Part shown: positions 32,875-42,069 of the stretch, in pieces
Numbering within the stretch: position 1 is the first letter of the stretch
Layout: each line of letters starts with the position of its first letter
The notes under the pieces: model-generated
The model's database searches: none
Told to the model about the DNA's origin: nothing
Seen by the model: the letters and a program-made list of their open reading frames with translations, nothing else
Position numbers and translations under genes: made by a program
Source of the DNA: Pseudomonas sp. R4-35-07
GTDB lineage: Bacteria; Pseudomonadota; Gammaproteobacteria; Pseudomonadales; Pseudomonadaceae
NCBI RefSeq assembly: GCF_003852235.1
Contig: NZ_CP027732.1
Coordinates: 2,728,001-2,792,000, forward strand
Length of the DNA: 64,000 nucleotides
Direction of reading: 5' to 3'

Positions 32875-35800
32875 TTGACCTCCAGGGTGCTCAGGCCATT
32901 GCCCTGGCGCTTGACCTGGATCTGCACCGGGATGCGCTCATGCATTTCCTGTACATGGGAAATCACCGCGACCTTGCGGCCCTGAGCCTGCAAGCCGTCG
33001 AGGGCGTCCATGGCCAATTGCAGTGATTCGGGGTCGAGGCTGCCGAAACCTTCATCGATAAACAGCGATTCGATCTTCAACGTGCTTGACGCCATCGACG
33101 CCAGGCCCAAGGCCAATGCCAGGGACACCAGGAACGTCTCGCCGCCGGACAACGAGTGCACCGAGCGCAGTTCATCACCCATTTCCGTGTCCATCACCAG
33201 CAGGCCCAACATGCTGCCGCCACGCTTGAGGCGGTAGCGGCGCACCAGTTGGCGCAGTTGCACGTTGGCGTGATGCACCAGCAGGTCGAGGTTGTAGGCC
33301 TGGGCGATCTTGCGGAAGGTGTCGCCGGTGGCCGAGCCGATCAGCGCGTTCAGGCGGGCCCAGCGCTGCCATTCGTCATAGGCCTTGGCGATTTGCTCGG
33401 CCAGGGCGCTGTTGGCATCCTGGCGGCGCTGGTCCTCGGACTGGCGCGCGCGCAGTTCGGCGCAGTGTTTCTCGCCCTCGGCCAATTGCTGGTTGAGCGC
33501 GGCGAGGCTGCTGTCCAGCTGTTCGGCGTCCAGGTTGCCATTGTGCAAGGCCTGGTGCTCGGCGAGGCGTTGTTCGCGCTCTTGCAGCAGTACGCTGGCT
33601 TGTTCGACGGCTTTTTCGCAGGTGTGCACTTGCTGGCGCAGGTCGGTGACCTGGGCATCGTCCAATGCCAGCAGACGTGCCAGGCCGTCATCGTCCAGCT
33701 CGGGGTGCGCGGCGCGCCACGCGCTGATGCGCGTGTCCAGGGCCTGTCGTTCGCTCTCGAGCGCTTGCTGGCGCTCCTGCACGGCCTTGAGGTCGGCGAC
33801 CAATTGCACCAGGGCGGAGTGAACGGCGTGCAACTCCTGGCTGGCATCGGCTTCGCTTTGGCGCGACTGGGCGACGGCCTGATCCAGTTGCTGTTGCCAC
33901 TGTTCGGCGCTGGCGTGCTCGCCCAGCAATGCGCTGAGCGTTTCCTGGGCGTCGCGGTGCTGGGTGGCCAGCTCGGCGACCTGCAGGTTCAGCGCCTCCA
34001 ATTGCTGCTGGCGATGCTGCTGGTGGGTCTGTTGCTTCTCGATGGCCTGCTGACGCTCTTGTTGTTCAGCCAGCTCATCACGCTGATGGCCCAGGTGTTC
34101 CAGGCGCTGGCTGACCTGCTGATCGAGTTGCATGAAGGTCGCCGCCGGCTCGCTGCGCAAGCCTTCCAGCGTCGCGCTGGGCAACAGGCTGGCGAAGCTT
34201 GCGAGTTCTGCATCGAGGCGTTCGCGGTCGTTGGCCAGGGCGCGCTGCTGGTCGAGCAACAGTTGGCGGGCCTGCTGGCTGGCGTCCTGGGCGGCTTGCA
34301 ACTGCTGCTGCAAACGCCCGGCGTTCTGTTGCAGGTTGAGCAGGGCGCTTTGGCGCTGTTCGTCCTGGGCGATGCTTTGCGTCAGTTGCGCCAGTTGCTG
34401 GGTCAACCAGCTGCTGCGCTTGGCGGCGTCCTGGTTGAACAGCGCGGCGCACAGCGGATGCGCCTGCAGGCTTGGCGCCAACGCTTGCTGCTGCAGCGCA
34501 AGCTGTTCCTGCTGCGCCAGGAATTCCTTTTGCTGGGCGATCAGGCCACCCACTTCGCCACGCAGCTCGGTGAGCTTTTCCTTGAGGCTGTCGACGGCTT
34601 TCTGCGCCGTGGCCTCTTCGTTTTCATCGTGGCGCCCCAAGCTCTGCAACAACGCTTCGGGCTGGTGATACGGATGTTCGTGGCTGCCGCAGACGGGGCA
34701 GGGCTGGTCGTCCTGCAACTGTTCGCGCAGTTCCTCGACGCTGGCACTGCGGGCCAGGCGCTGGCGCTCCAGCAGTTGCTTGGTCACCGTCAGGGTTTGC
34801 TCGGCCACCGTCAGTTCGGCTTTGGTTTGCAAGCCGGTCTGGTTCAGTTGCTCGCGCTGCTGCGCCGCCTCGGCGAGTTTTTGCGCCAGGCTGCTGGCCT
34901 GGGTGTCGAGCTGCTGCTGGCTGTCCCACAATCGTGCCAGGTCTTCGAAGGCACGTTGTTGCTTGCGATTGTCCTGCAAGAGGCTGGCGAGCAATTGCAG
35001 TTGTTCGGCCACTGCGTGCGGCTCGGCCCCGGCCTCCTGGTACAGCAGGTCCAGGGCTTCGCGCTGCTGGGTGAATTGCGCCACGGCGGCGGTGACGCGC
35101 TGTTCGAGTTGCGGCAGTTCGGTCTCGCCCTGATTCAGGCGATTGCCGATCAGCATCAGCTGTTGCAGGCGGTCGCGGTAGGCGGTCCAGGCGTCGCTCA
35201 GGGGCGCGAGGGCGGCGCTGCGCTCCAGCTCAGCGGCCAGGCGTTGCAGGCGCTCGCCGATCTGGGCCTGCTTTTCTTGCAGGCTGTTGAGCAAAATCTG
35301 ACCTTCGCTGCAGGCGGTGGCGTGCTGCTGCTGGTCCTCGGTGCGCTTGGCCAGTTCCTTGGTCAAGTGGGCGAGGGTGGTCTGTTGTTCGAAGGCCTGG
35401 CGCAACAACGGCGCGGCCTGCGCCTGGTTCTGCTGGGCTTGCCCGAGTGCCGACTGGGCGCTGGCCTGCTGCTGTTGCGCCTGTTCCTGGCGGCTGTGCA
35501 GCACGGCTTGTTGTGCAAGGTGCTGCTGAATCTGCGTGGCGAGCGGTGCCAGCAAGGCGTCGAGTTCTGCGCGGCGCAGGAAGTGATGGCGCTGTGGGGC
35601 GAGCTGGTCCAGGCGCGTCAGGTCCTGGCGCTGCTGGCCTTGGCTGTCCCACCGTTGCTGGGCGTGCTGCAACTGCTCGGCAGCGCTTTGCTGGCGCTCC
35701 TGCCATTCGCGCAGTTCCTTGAGCCAGGTGTGCTGCAATTCCAACTGCTTGAGCTGGGCCTGGTGAGTCTTGAGTTGCTGCTGCGCGTGGTTCAGTTGCT

Positions 35801-36509
35801 GATCCAGCTCGGCGCGGGCTTCGGCGGCCAGGGGTACCACGCCGGTGGCCTGGTCCTGCAACTGTTTGTGGGCGTCCCTGGCGTCCTTGGCCTTGTCGAA
35901 GGCGCGGCGGCCAAGTTGGGTGTAGAGCGCGGTGTCGGTGAGCTTTTCCAGCAGTTCGCTGCGCTCGTTGTCGTTGGCCTTGAGAAAGGCACTGAACTCG
36001 CTCTGCGCCAGCAGCACCGCACGGGTGAACTGTTCGAAGTTCAGGCCCAGGGCCAGTTCCAGCTGGGTCTTGTATTCGGTTTTCTGGCTGGCCAGCAGTT
36101 GCTCGCTGTCCAGGTCGATCAGGCTCTGGCGGCTGCTCTGCAACTTGCCGCTGGCCTTGTCGCGGGCGCGGTTGGCTTCCCAGCGCGCCCGGTAGCGCCG
36201 GCCGCTGACGCCGACGAAATCCACCTCGGCGTAGCCACCGCCGGTACCCCGCCTGAGCAGGGTGCGCGGGTCGCCGATGGAAATATCGCTGTCGGCATCC
36301 GGCATCTTCGCCTGGCCGGTATCGCCCAAACGCGGCACCGCGCCAAACAGCGCCAGGCACAGTGCATCGAGCAGGGTGCTTTTGCCGGCGCCGGTCGGCC
36401 CGGTGATGGCGAACAGACCGGCACTGGCCAGCGGCTCGGCGGTGAAGTCGATCTCGAACGGCCCGGCCAGGGACGCGAGGTTTTTCAGGCGGATGGCGAG
36501 GATCTTCAT
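32871..36509 (-). CDS. sbcC: Nuclease SbcCD subunit C (SMC-like ATPase)
   Basis: Large coiled-coil ATPase (1212 aa) of the Rad50/SbcC family. With SbcD it cuts hairpin and palindromic DNA and processes protein-blocked ends. Walker A GPTGAGKS is at 37-44. Long Gln/Leu/Ala-rich coiled coils run through the middle, interrupted by the zinc hook CPVC near residue 603. The C-terminal part holds the ABC signature LSGGE and a Walker B LFIDEGFGSLD. It overlaps sbcD by 4 bp and the GST gene by 4 bp. The strand opposite carries a very long open frame that is a composition artefact. Confidence 0.95.
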   Translation of the reverse strand: MKILAIRLKNLASLAGPFEIDFTAEPLASAGLFAITGPTGAGKSTLLDALCLALFGAVPRLGDTGQAKMPDADSDISIGDPRTLLRRGTGGGYAEVDFVGVSGRRYRARWEANRARDKASGKLQSSRQSLIDLDSEQLLASQKTEYKTQLELALGLNFEQFTRAVLLAQSEFSAFLKANDNERSELLEKLTDTALYTQLGRRAFDKAKDARDAHKQLQDQATGVVPLAAEARAELDQQLNHAQQQLKTHQAQLKQLELQHTWLKELREWQERQQSAAEQLQHAQQRWDSQGQQRQDLTRLDQLAPQRHHFLRRAELDALLAPLATQIQQHLAQQAVLHSRQEQAQQQQASAQSALGQAQQNQAQAAPLLRQAFEQQTTLAHLTKELAKRTEDQQQHATACSEGQILLNSLQEKQAQIGERLQRLAAELERSAALAPLSDAWTAYRDRLQQLMLIGNRLNQGETELPQLEQRVTAAVAQFTQQREALDLLYQEAGAEPHAVAEQLQLLASLLQDNRKQQRAFEDLARLWDSQQQLDTQASSLAQKLAEAAQQREQLNQTGLQTKAELTVAEQTLTVTKQLLERQRLARSASVEELREQLQDDQPCPVCGSHEHPYHQPEALLQSLGRHDENEEATAQKAVDSLKEKLTELRGEVGGLIAQQKEFLAQQEQLALQQQALAPSLQAHPLCAALFNQDAAKRSSWLTQQLAQLTQSIAQDEQRQSALLNLQQNAGRLQQQLQAAQDASQQARQLLLDQQRALANDRERLDAELASFASLLPSATLEGLRSEPAATFMQLDQQVSQRLEHLGHQRDELAEQQERQQAIEKQQTHQQHRQQQLEALNLQVAELATQHRDAQETLSALLGEHASAEQWQQQLDQAVAQSRQSEADASQELHAVHSALVQLVADLKAVQERQQALESERQALDTRISAWRAAHPELDDDGLARLLALDDAQVTDLRQQVHTCEKAVEQASVLLQEREQRLAEHQALHNGNLDAEQLDSSLAALNQQLAEGEKHCAELRARQSEDQRRQDANSALAEQIAKAYDEWQRWARLNALIGSATGDTFRKIAQAYNLDLLVHHANVQLRQLVRRYRLKRGGSMLGLLVMDTEMGDELRSVHSLSGGETFLVSLALALGLASMASSTLKIESLFIDEGFGSLDPESLQLAMDALDGLQAQGRKVAVISHVQEMHERIPVQIQVKRQGNGLSTLEVK

Positions 36510-37747
36510 GGCTGTTCGTCCTCCTGTTGCACTTCCTGGAGCAGCACGGCGAAGTCCTTCAAGGTTTGTTCATCCACTTCGCTGCCGTAGCTGTCCTGCC
36601 AGGCACGGCTGAACAGTTCCTGGGGCGTGAGCTGGTCGAGTTCGACCAGGCGCTCTTCATCGCCGTCAGCGCGCGGGCCGTTGCCGGCGTATTCGGCGGC
36701 GATGCGCACCAGGCGCACGGCCTTGCCTTGCAGGGCGGTTTCGATCTGCTGGCGCAGGTCCGGTTGCGGTTCGTCCAGGCGCACGCGCACTTCCAGCCAG
36801 GGATGGCGCTGGGTTTCGGCGAGCAGGTCGATGTCGGGCAGCTCGGCCAGGACCTTGAGAATATCGGCCAGAGGCGCGGCTTCCAGGCGTTGCAGGTTGA
36901 CCGAGCGCGGAATCAGCAGCGGTTCGACGCCGACCAGTCGTTCGCCCTGGAACGTTACGTCGAGCACCTGGTGCTTGTAGCTGATTTCGGAAAACGACAG
37001 CGGAATCGGCGAGCCGCTGTAGCGAATGCGCTCTTCGCCATTCACTTTTTGCGGCTTGTGCAGATGGCCGAGAGCAACATAGCCGACACTCTTATCGAAC
37101 AGGCTGGCCGGCAGCGCCTCGGCATTGCCGATGATCAGGCTGCGCTCGGAGTCTTCCGACACCGAACCCCCGGCCATGTGCGCATGGCTGATGGCAACCA
37201 GCGCCTGGCCTTTCTTGCGTTTGGCGTTGGCGGCCGCGATCAGCCATTCATGCACTTGGCCGATGCCGCGCAGGTAATCATCGCCCAACTGCGCACCCGT
37301 GACTTCCGCCGGGCGCAGAAAGGGCAGCGCCAGGCACCAGGCGACGATCTTGCCTTTGGCGTCCGGCAATGGGATCAGCAGGCGTTCGGCATCCAATTGG
37401 CCGTCATCCAGCCACAGCACACGGCCCAACGCATGGGTGCGCAGACGGCGCATCAGCGGGGCGGGCAACTCGATGCGCGAACCGGAGTCGTGGTTGCCGG
37501 CGATCATCACAATCGTCAGCGTGGGGTTTTGTTCGTGGGCGCCGATGATGAAGTCATACAGGCGCTCCTGGGCCTTGAGCGGCGGGTTGACCGTGTCGAA
37601 GATATCGCCGGCGATCAGCAGCGCATCCGGGCGGTGGGCCTTTAGTTGGCCCAGCAGCCATTCGAGGAAGCAGGCATGTTCGAAGTCGCGTTCCTGGCCG
37701 TGCAGGTTTTGCCCAAGGTGCCAGTCGGAGGTGTGAAACAGACGCAA
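36506..37747 (-). CDS. sbcD: Nuclease SbcCD subunit D (Mre11-like)
   Basis: 413-aa manganese-dependent phosphoesterase of the Mre11/SbcD family. Phosphoesterase motifs are in order: TSDWHLGQ (6-13), IAGDIFD (about 46-52), IAGNHDS (about 82-88) and ISHAHM. The start is a TTG at 37747, preceded by GGAG six bases upstream. It gives the canonical N-terminus MRLFHTSDWHLG, and no ATG is available nearby. It forms an operon with sbcC and the GST gene through ATGA-type overlaps. A GATC-bounded palindromic repeat lies upstream, a potential substrate class for this nuclease. Confidence 0.95.
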   Translation of the reverse strand: MRLFHTSDWHLGQNLHGQERDFEHACFLEWLLGQLKAHRPDALLIAGDIFDTVNPPLKAQERLYDFIIGAHEQNPTLTIVMIAGNHDSGSRIELPAPLMRRLRTHALGRVLWLDDGQLDAERLLIPLPDAKGKIVAWCLALPFLRPAEVTGAQLGDDYLRGIGQVHEWLIAAANAKRKKGQALVAISHAHMAGGSVSEDSERSLIIGNAEALPASLFDKSVGYVALGHLHKPQKVNGEERIRYSGSPIPLSFSEISYKHQVLDVTFQGERLVGVEPLLIPRSVNLQRLEAAPLADILKVLAELPDIDLLAETQRHPWLEVRVRLDEPQPDLRQQIETALQGKAVRLVRIAAEYAGNGPRADGDEERLVELDQLTPQELFSRAWQDSYGSEVDEQTLKDFAVLLQEVQQEDEQP

Positions 37748-37826
37748 GGCGAACTCCGTGGAGAAGATGAAAAGGAGGGGAGTTTACCTGTATTACTAGC
37801 GCAGTGCCTTGGGGGACGCCGGGGGT

Positions 37827-37962
37827 GATCGTTCCCACGCTCTGCGTGGTAATGCCTCCTGGGACGCTCCGCGTCCCGCCAGGCGCTGCAAGTTCCGCTA
37901 CTGCACACAGGTGACGCAGAGCGTCACGGGCTGCATTTCCACGCGGGAGCGTGGGAACGATC
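37827..37962. repeat. GATC-bounded palindromic repeat (GATCGTTCCCACGC family), full-length
   Basis: It begins GATCGTTCCCACGC and ends GCGTGGGAACGATC, with internal short dyads around GACGCTCCGCGTCCC. Related elements lie at 38632-38663 and 51571-51684, and a truncated one at 16384-16437. It lies between sbcD and the small minus-strand DUF gene. Confidence 0.8.
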
Positions 37963-37990
37963 TTTGAAGCCGCGCTCCACAGGGGGGGCG

Positions 37991-38230
37991 TTATGCCTGG
38001 GGTTGCAGGCACTCCAAGGCTCGGTCCGCCAGGGTGCGGGCCATGTCGATCAGGTGGGCGGTGGAGCAGGCCATGTCGCGTTGGGCGCCGTTGAGGTCTT
38101 CAGCGGTCTGCGTTGCGGTAGTGGCGGCGCAACTTAATAGCGAGGCAATGCTTGCGATGGCGTCCTCGAAGCTGAGGTCTTCGTGGGCGACAAAAATCGG
38201 AAAGGGGGGATCGGGGACGAGTTTGTTCAT
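37991..38230 (-). CDS. Small DUF3077/DUF6124-type protein
   Basis: 79-aa protein of a small family abundant in Pseudomonas; function unknown. The N-terminus MNKLVPDPPF and a helical C-terminal half with alanine-rich segments ending in DRALECL fit that group. There is no signal peptide. The start at 38230 follows GCAGGAGC with good spacing; a longer frame from 38278 is unsupported. The upstream region folds into a strong stem-loop on this strand. The family assignment is by resemblance only. Confidence 0.6.
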   Translation of the reverse strand: MNKLVPDPPFPIFVAHEDLSFEDAIASIASLLSCAATTATQTAEDLNGAQRDMACSTAHLIDMARTLADRALECLQPQA

Positions 38231-38530
38231 GCGTGAAGCTCCTGCTTGGATTGGGAGCCATTCTTTTGCCGATCTCACACGTCAAAAGGTGGCAGCTATG
38301 TGCGGGGTGAGATACCGGAAAGCAGGACCCGGCCAGACCAAAGCCTGCCCGCACATAGCCGCCATAGACGGTCTTAGCGCATGGCGCCTGCTAATACACG
38401 GGATCTCACACCCGATCGCTGATGTGCAGCGACGAAGCGAAGGCTAGCCAGTGGATTGAGCAGGCGCAAGGCCGAAGGATTGTCTAGGAAACGTCCTGCA
38501 AATTAAAGCGATATGGATTGCTGGCCTTTA
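38231..38530 (-). other. Structured leader-like region upstream of the DUF3077/DUF6124-type gene
   Basis: No convincing gene lies here. On the minus strand GGCGGCTATGTGCGGG (38348-38363) pairs over all 16 positions, with one G-U, with CCCGCACATAGCTGCC (38291-38306) around a 41-nt loop. Flanking GGGTGTGAGATC and GTATCTCACCCC elements can also pair. The one imperfect position pairs only as minus-strand RNA, which suggests a transcribed 5' leader or small RNA. Confidence 0.45.
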
Positions 38531-38560
38531 ACAATGCATGTCCAGCAGGCGATGCAGGCC

Positions 38561-38680
38561 AACTGTGGGAGGGGGCTTGCCCCCGATGGCAATGGATCAG
38601 TGACAAGTATGTTGACTGACACACCGCTATTGATCGTTCCCACGCGGGAGCGTGGGAACGATCTTAGGTGGGGGCTTGCC
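38561..38680. repeat. Composite: REP arm interrupted by a 32-bp GATC-bounded palindrome
   Basis: A left REP arm (TGTGGGAGGGGGCTTGCCC) and a REPIN-type spacer are followed at 38632-38663 by a palindrome with 14-bp arms GATCGTTCCCACGC and a GGGA loop. A remnant, GGTGGGGGCTTGCC, comes next. The expected right REP arm is missing. It looks like one repeat family inserted into another. Confidence 0.7.
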
Positions 38681-38692
38681 TCGTGTCAGGGG

Positions 38693-40333
38693 TTATTTGG
38701 GGTAGAGCGGCGGCAGGCTGGTGGTATCGGTGGCCGGGTCTTGTACGCGCTCCGCCACGGGGATGGCCTTGATTGCGCGCCACAGGTCTTCACCCAGCCA
38801 ATACTGGCCACTTTCGCTGTACAACGCGCCGTTCAGCCCGTCCAACGCATCCGACAGCGGCACGAAGCGCGCGGCCATGTCGGCGAGGGTTTCCGGTTGT
38901 TGGCGGGCCCAGGCATCCAGGGCCTGGCGGGTGGCGTGGGGGTCGTTGGCCTGGGTCGCGCGCTTGAGGTCGTCGAGCAGGGTGCGCGGGCTGGGGCCGG
39001 TTTGCGCGGCGCGTTGCACGGCGGGTTGGCGGCGGGCGCGCCACCACAGGCCGAAGCCCAGCAGGGTAGTGCAGGCCAGCAGCAAGGTGCTGAGCTGCCA
39101 CAGCCACAGGCGTTCGTCATCCGGCGCGGTGATGACGGTCGGCGTGGCGGGGGTGTCCACCACCAGGCTCGGGTTGACCGCCACTTGCAGGGTGCGGGCC
39201 GGCAGGCTGGTGCGTTCCAGGTGGTCTTCGTGGGTGTTCCACCACACCACTTCCACGGCGGGCAGTTCCAGCGCACCGGCACGGGTGGGCACCAGTGCCT
39301 CGCGGTCTTCGCGGCTGCCGATCAGGCCACGGTCGCTGGTCTGGTTGCCCAGTACCGGTTGGTCCGGGTAGCGGCGCAGGCCGTTGACATCGGTACTGGG
39401 CAGCGCCGGCAGTTGCGCGCTGGACAGGCCCTCGACCTTGACCGTGAGGCTGCGCGTCAGCGAGTCACCGACCTGCACATGCTCAGGCGTGGGATTCCAG
39501 GCTTCGTCCAGGCTCAGGCTGCGCGCCGGCAACCAGGGCGTGTCGGCGGGGTAGAACTCGGGCTTGGGCTTGACCGTCAGCGCAAGCGGCGCTGAGCTTG
39601 CGTGGATCAGCTTGCCCGGCTTGGTGCCCTGCAGCGTGTTCTCCTGGGGAGGGCGCGATTCCACCAGGGTCGCGCTGAAGGTCTGTGCTCCAATCGCCAA
39701 GGCCCCGCTGTGCTGCGGATAGATCGCGTAGCGGGTTTCGATCACGCCATGGCGGATGCTGTTGATGACTTTTTCATAGGTGCGCGACTCGCCCAATTGC
39801 TCGACCCGTGCGTCGGGGATTTGCAGGGGCGTGAGGCTGCTGTCGTCATACAGCGACACCGAGTGATACACGCGCACCGTCAGCAGGGCTTGGGCCTGCA
39901 CGTAAACGCTGGTCTGGTCGAGGTTGGCTTCGACGAACACCGGTGCCAGTTCGGCGCTGGTGTTCTGGCTGGCGGTTTCCAGCACTTGCAGGGTGATCGG
40001 CTGGGTCTTGAGGTCGCCCACCTGCAGCGGCGGGATCACCACGGTGCCGTTTTCCCTGGGCAGCAGGGTGATGATCCAGCGCGTGGTCGCGTGGTTATCG
40101 CCGCCCAGGGTGGTGAGCTGGTTGATCTGGCGCGTGCCGCTGACTTCGAACTGCGCATCCAGGGGCGACAGGTCGGGCTTGCCGAACTGGGTCACGTCGC
40201 TGGATTCCACCGTCAGCTCCACCGTTTCCCCTGAGTTGAGGCGGCTGCGGTCGACGCTGGCGACCAGGTTCGCCGCCTGGGCGTGGCCTGCCGACAAAGC
40301 GAGCAAGAGCAGAAGGGTGGTGCGGCGGCTCAT
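38693..40333 (-). CDS. BatD-family membrane-anchored protein
   Basis: 546-aa BatD (aerotolerance-type) protein. A signal peptide (about 1-20, ending SAGHAQA) is followed by beta-sandwich domains in the periplasm, a transmembrane helix near residues 405-430 (LWQLSTLLLACTTLLGFGLWW) and a cytoplasmic tail. It is the last gene of the MoxR-Bat operon, overlapping the VWA/TPR gene by 4 bp. The Bat system is thought to act in envelope stress or protein-complex assembly; the precise role is unresolved. A composite repeat follows the stop codon. Confidence 0.88.
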   Translation of the reverse strand: MSRRTTLLLLLALSAGHAQAANLVASVDRSRLNSGETVELTVESSDVTQFGKPDLSPLDAQFEVSGTRQINQLTTLGGDNHATTRWIITLLPRENGTVVIPPLQVGDLKTQPITLQVLETASQNTSAELAPVFVEANLDQTSVYVQAQALLTVRVYHSVSLYDDSSLTPLQIPDARVEQLGESRTYEKVINSIRHGVIETRYAIYPQHSGALAIGAQTFSATLVESRPPQENTLQGTKPGKLIHASSAPLALTVKPKPEFYPADTPWLPARSLSLDEAWNPTPEHVQVGDSLTRSLTVKVEGLSSAQLPALPSTDVNGLRRYPDQPVLGNQTSDRGLIGSREDREALVPTRAGALELPAVEVVWWNTHEDHLERTSLPARTLQVAVNPSLVVDTPATPTVITAPDDERLWLWQLSTLLLACTTLLGFGLWWRARRQPAVQRAAQTGPSPRTLLDDLKRATQANDPHATRQALDAWARQQPETLADMAARFVPLSDALDGLNGALYSESGQYWLGEDLWRAIKAIPVAERVQDPATDTTSLPPLYPK

Positions 40334-42069
40334 CGAGTCTTGTCCTGATGTTGTTGCTGTTCGTACCAGAATTTGCGTCGCAGCAGTTCACCGGGGTTGT
40401 CCGGGATCTGTTGCAGCCATTGCTCCAACGCCTGGCGATGTTCGCCTTCAAGGCTGGCATCGGCGGGGCGTAGCGGCGGCGTGGTGGTTTGCTCGTCGCC
40501 GAGCTCGCTGCCTGGCACGTCGTTACCGTCGGTTGGCGGCGAGCCCGCGGTGTCGGTGGCGCCGTTGGCGGCTTGGCCCTGACCCTGGGTGGATTGTTCG
40601 CCACCCTGGGCATTTTGCCCGTCGGCGCCCGGTTGCGCAGTTTGGCCGGGTTGGGTGGTTTCGTCATCCTGGTTTTTTTCGGGTTCGTCGGGCTCAGGCT
40701 GGGCTTGTTCGCGCAGCAGGTTTTCCACCAGCGCCTTGTTCTTCAGGGCCGGCTGCAGATCGGGTTGGGCTTCCAGCGCCTGTTCGTAGGCATCGATCGC
40801 GGCTTCCAGCTCACCCGATCGGGCCAGGGCATTGCCGCGATTGTAGTGGGCGTAGGCGTTGTCACCCTGGGCAAAACGCTTGATGGCTTCGGCATAGTTA
40901 CCGGCTTCGTATAGGGCCACGCCTTGCCATTGCGGGTCCTGGAAGCGTTCGGCGGCCTCGGCCGGGCGTTTTTTCTTCAGCAGGTACTGGCCTTGCTGGT
41001 CGGGGCGCAGCCACAGGTCCTGGAATTCGAAGGCATAGCTGGGCTGCGGTGCGGCCATCAACAGCAGCGGCAGGCAGAACAGCCAGCCGCGACGCCCGGC
41101 GCAGGCGGCCAATAGCAGCAGCGGCAGGAGCAGCCAGTAACCCTGGTCGGCCCAGGTGTCCAGGCGCAGCAGTTGACCGTCGTCGCGCAAGGCCTGGGGC
41201 GGGTCGAGTACGCCGAGTTGGCGCAGGTCTTTGTCGTCCAGGCGCGCGGCCCGGTAGCGGCCGCCCATTTCGCTGGCGAACGCCTTGAGGGTCGGGCTGT
41301 CGAGGCGCGGGATCAGGATCGCGCCCTGTTCGTCCTTGAGGAATTCGCCGCTTTCCTGGGTGACTGGCGTGCCTTCACGACTGCCGATGCCGAGGATCGA
41401 CAAGCTCGGCGCCTGGCTGCCTTGCAACAGCAACCGGATACCCTGGCGCTCCTGTTTGGACAGCGACGAGCCGATCAGCAGCAGGCGCCCCTGGCCGAGG
41501 CCGCCGTGCTTGAGCAGGGCCAGGGCTTTTTCCACGGCCAGGTCGGCGCGGTGGCCAGGCGCGGGCATGATCGAGGGGCGCAGCGCTTCAAGCAGGTTAC
41601 GGCTGGTGGCCAGGTCATCCGACAGCGGCACCAGGGTGTGGGCGCTGCCGGCATACACGATGATGGCGGTTTGCGCATCGGTGCGCGCCTGCAGCAAGTC
41701 ATAAAGCTTGCGCCGCGCCTGTTCGAGACGGTTGGGCGGGCTGTCGGTGGCGAGCATTTGCGGGGTGAGTTCCAGCAGCACTACCAGCGGGTCGGAAGGC
41801 TTCTGGCTGAGTTGTTCAACCCGTTGCCAACTGGGCCCCAGCAGCGCCAGCAACGCCAGCAGCCAGGCGATGCCCAGTACCACCCAGGGCGATTTGCTTT
41901 CGCGGCCGTTGCCGCCACTGAGCAGCGTGGCATGGAAGGCCTGGGGCAGGATGAGCTGCCAGCGCCCGGCGCGTTTTTGCCGGTGCCACAGTTGCCACAG
42001 CAACCAGCCGAGCAGCGGCAGCAGCAACAGCCACCAGGGGCGCAACCAGTGCGGCCACAAAGCGATCAT
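40330..42069 (-). CDS. VWA and TPR fusion protein (BatB/BatC-like)
   Basis: 579-aa membrane protein combining BatB and BatC functions. N-terminal hydrophobic helices (about 10-30 and 50-70) precede a von Willebrand A domain (about 85-290). A helix follows near 300-340, then TPR motifs (about 380-450, YAHYNRGNALARSGELEAAIDAYEQAL) and a Gln/Gly/Asp/Pro-rich low-complexity linker (about 460-540). The VWA metal site is atypical: at the usual DxSxS position I see VLLELTPQM. The start at 42069 overlaps the stop of the previous gene as ATGA; a longer frame to 42111 is less likely. Confidence 0.88.
   Translation of the reverse strand: MIALWPHWLRPWWLLLLPLLGWLLWQLWHRQKRAGRWQLILPQAFHATLLSGGNGRESKSPWVVLGIAWLLALLALLGPSWQRVEQLSQKPSDPLVVLLELTPQMLATDSPPNRLEQARRKLYDLLQARTDAQTAIIVYAGSAHTLVPLSDDLATSRNLLEALRPSIMPAPGHRADLAVEKALALLKHGGLGQGRLLLIGSSLSKQERQGIRLLLQGSQAPSLSILGIGSREGTPVTQESGEFLKDEQGAILIPRLDSPTLKAFASEMGGRYRAARLDDKDLRQLGVLDPPQALRDDGQLLRLDTWADQGYWLLLPLLLLAACAGRRGWLFCLPLLLMAAPQPSYAFEFQDLWLRPDQQGQYLLKKKRPAEAAERFQDPQWQGVALYEAGNYAEAIKRFAQGDNAYAHYNRGNALARSGELEAAIDAYEQALEAQPDLQPALKNKALVENLLREQAQPEPDEPEKNQDDETTQPGQTAQPGADGQNAQGGEQSTQGQGQAANGATDTAGSPPTDGNDVPGSELGDEQTTTPPLRPADASLEGEHRQALEQWLQQIPDNPGELLRRKFWYEQQQHQDKTR

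Noticed and set aside
33156..36590. 1144-codon open frame opposite sbcC
   Set aside because: It is antisense to coiled-coil coding sequence and gives a Leu/Gln/Ala-rich repeat translation without domain structure.
38034..38447. Plus-strand frame of 137 codons over the DUF3077/DUF6124-type gene and its leader
   Set aside because: It is antisense to the better supported minus-strand gene. Its apparent reading comes from the structured repeat-like region.
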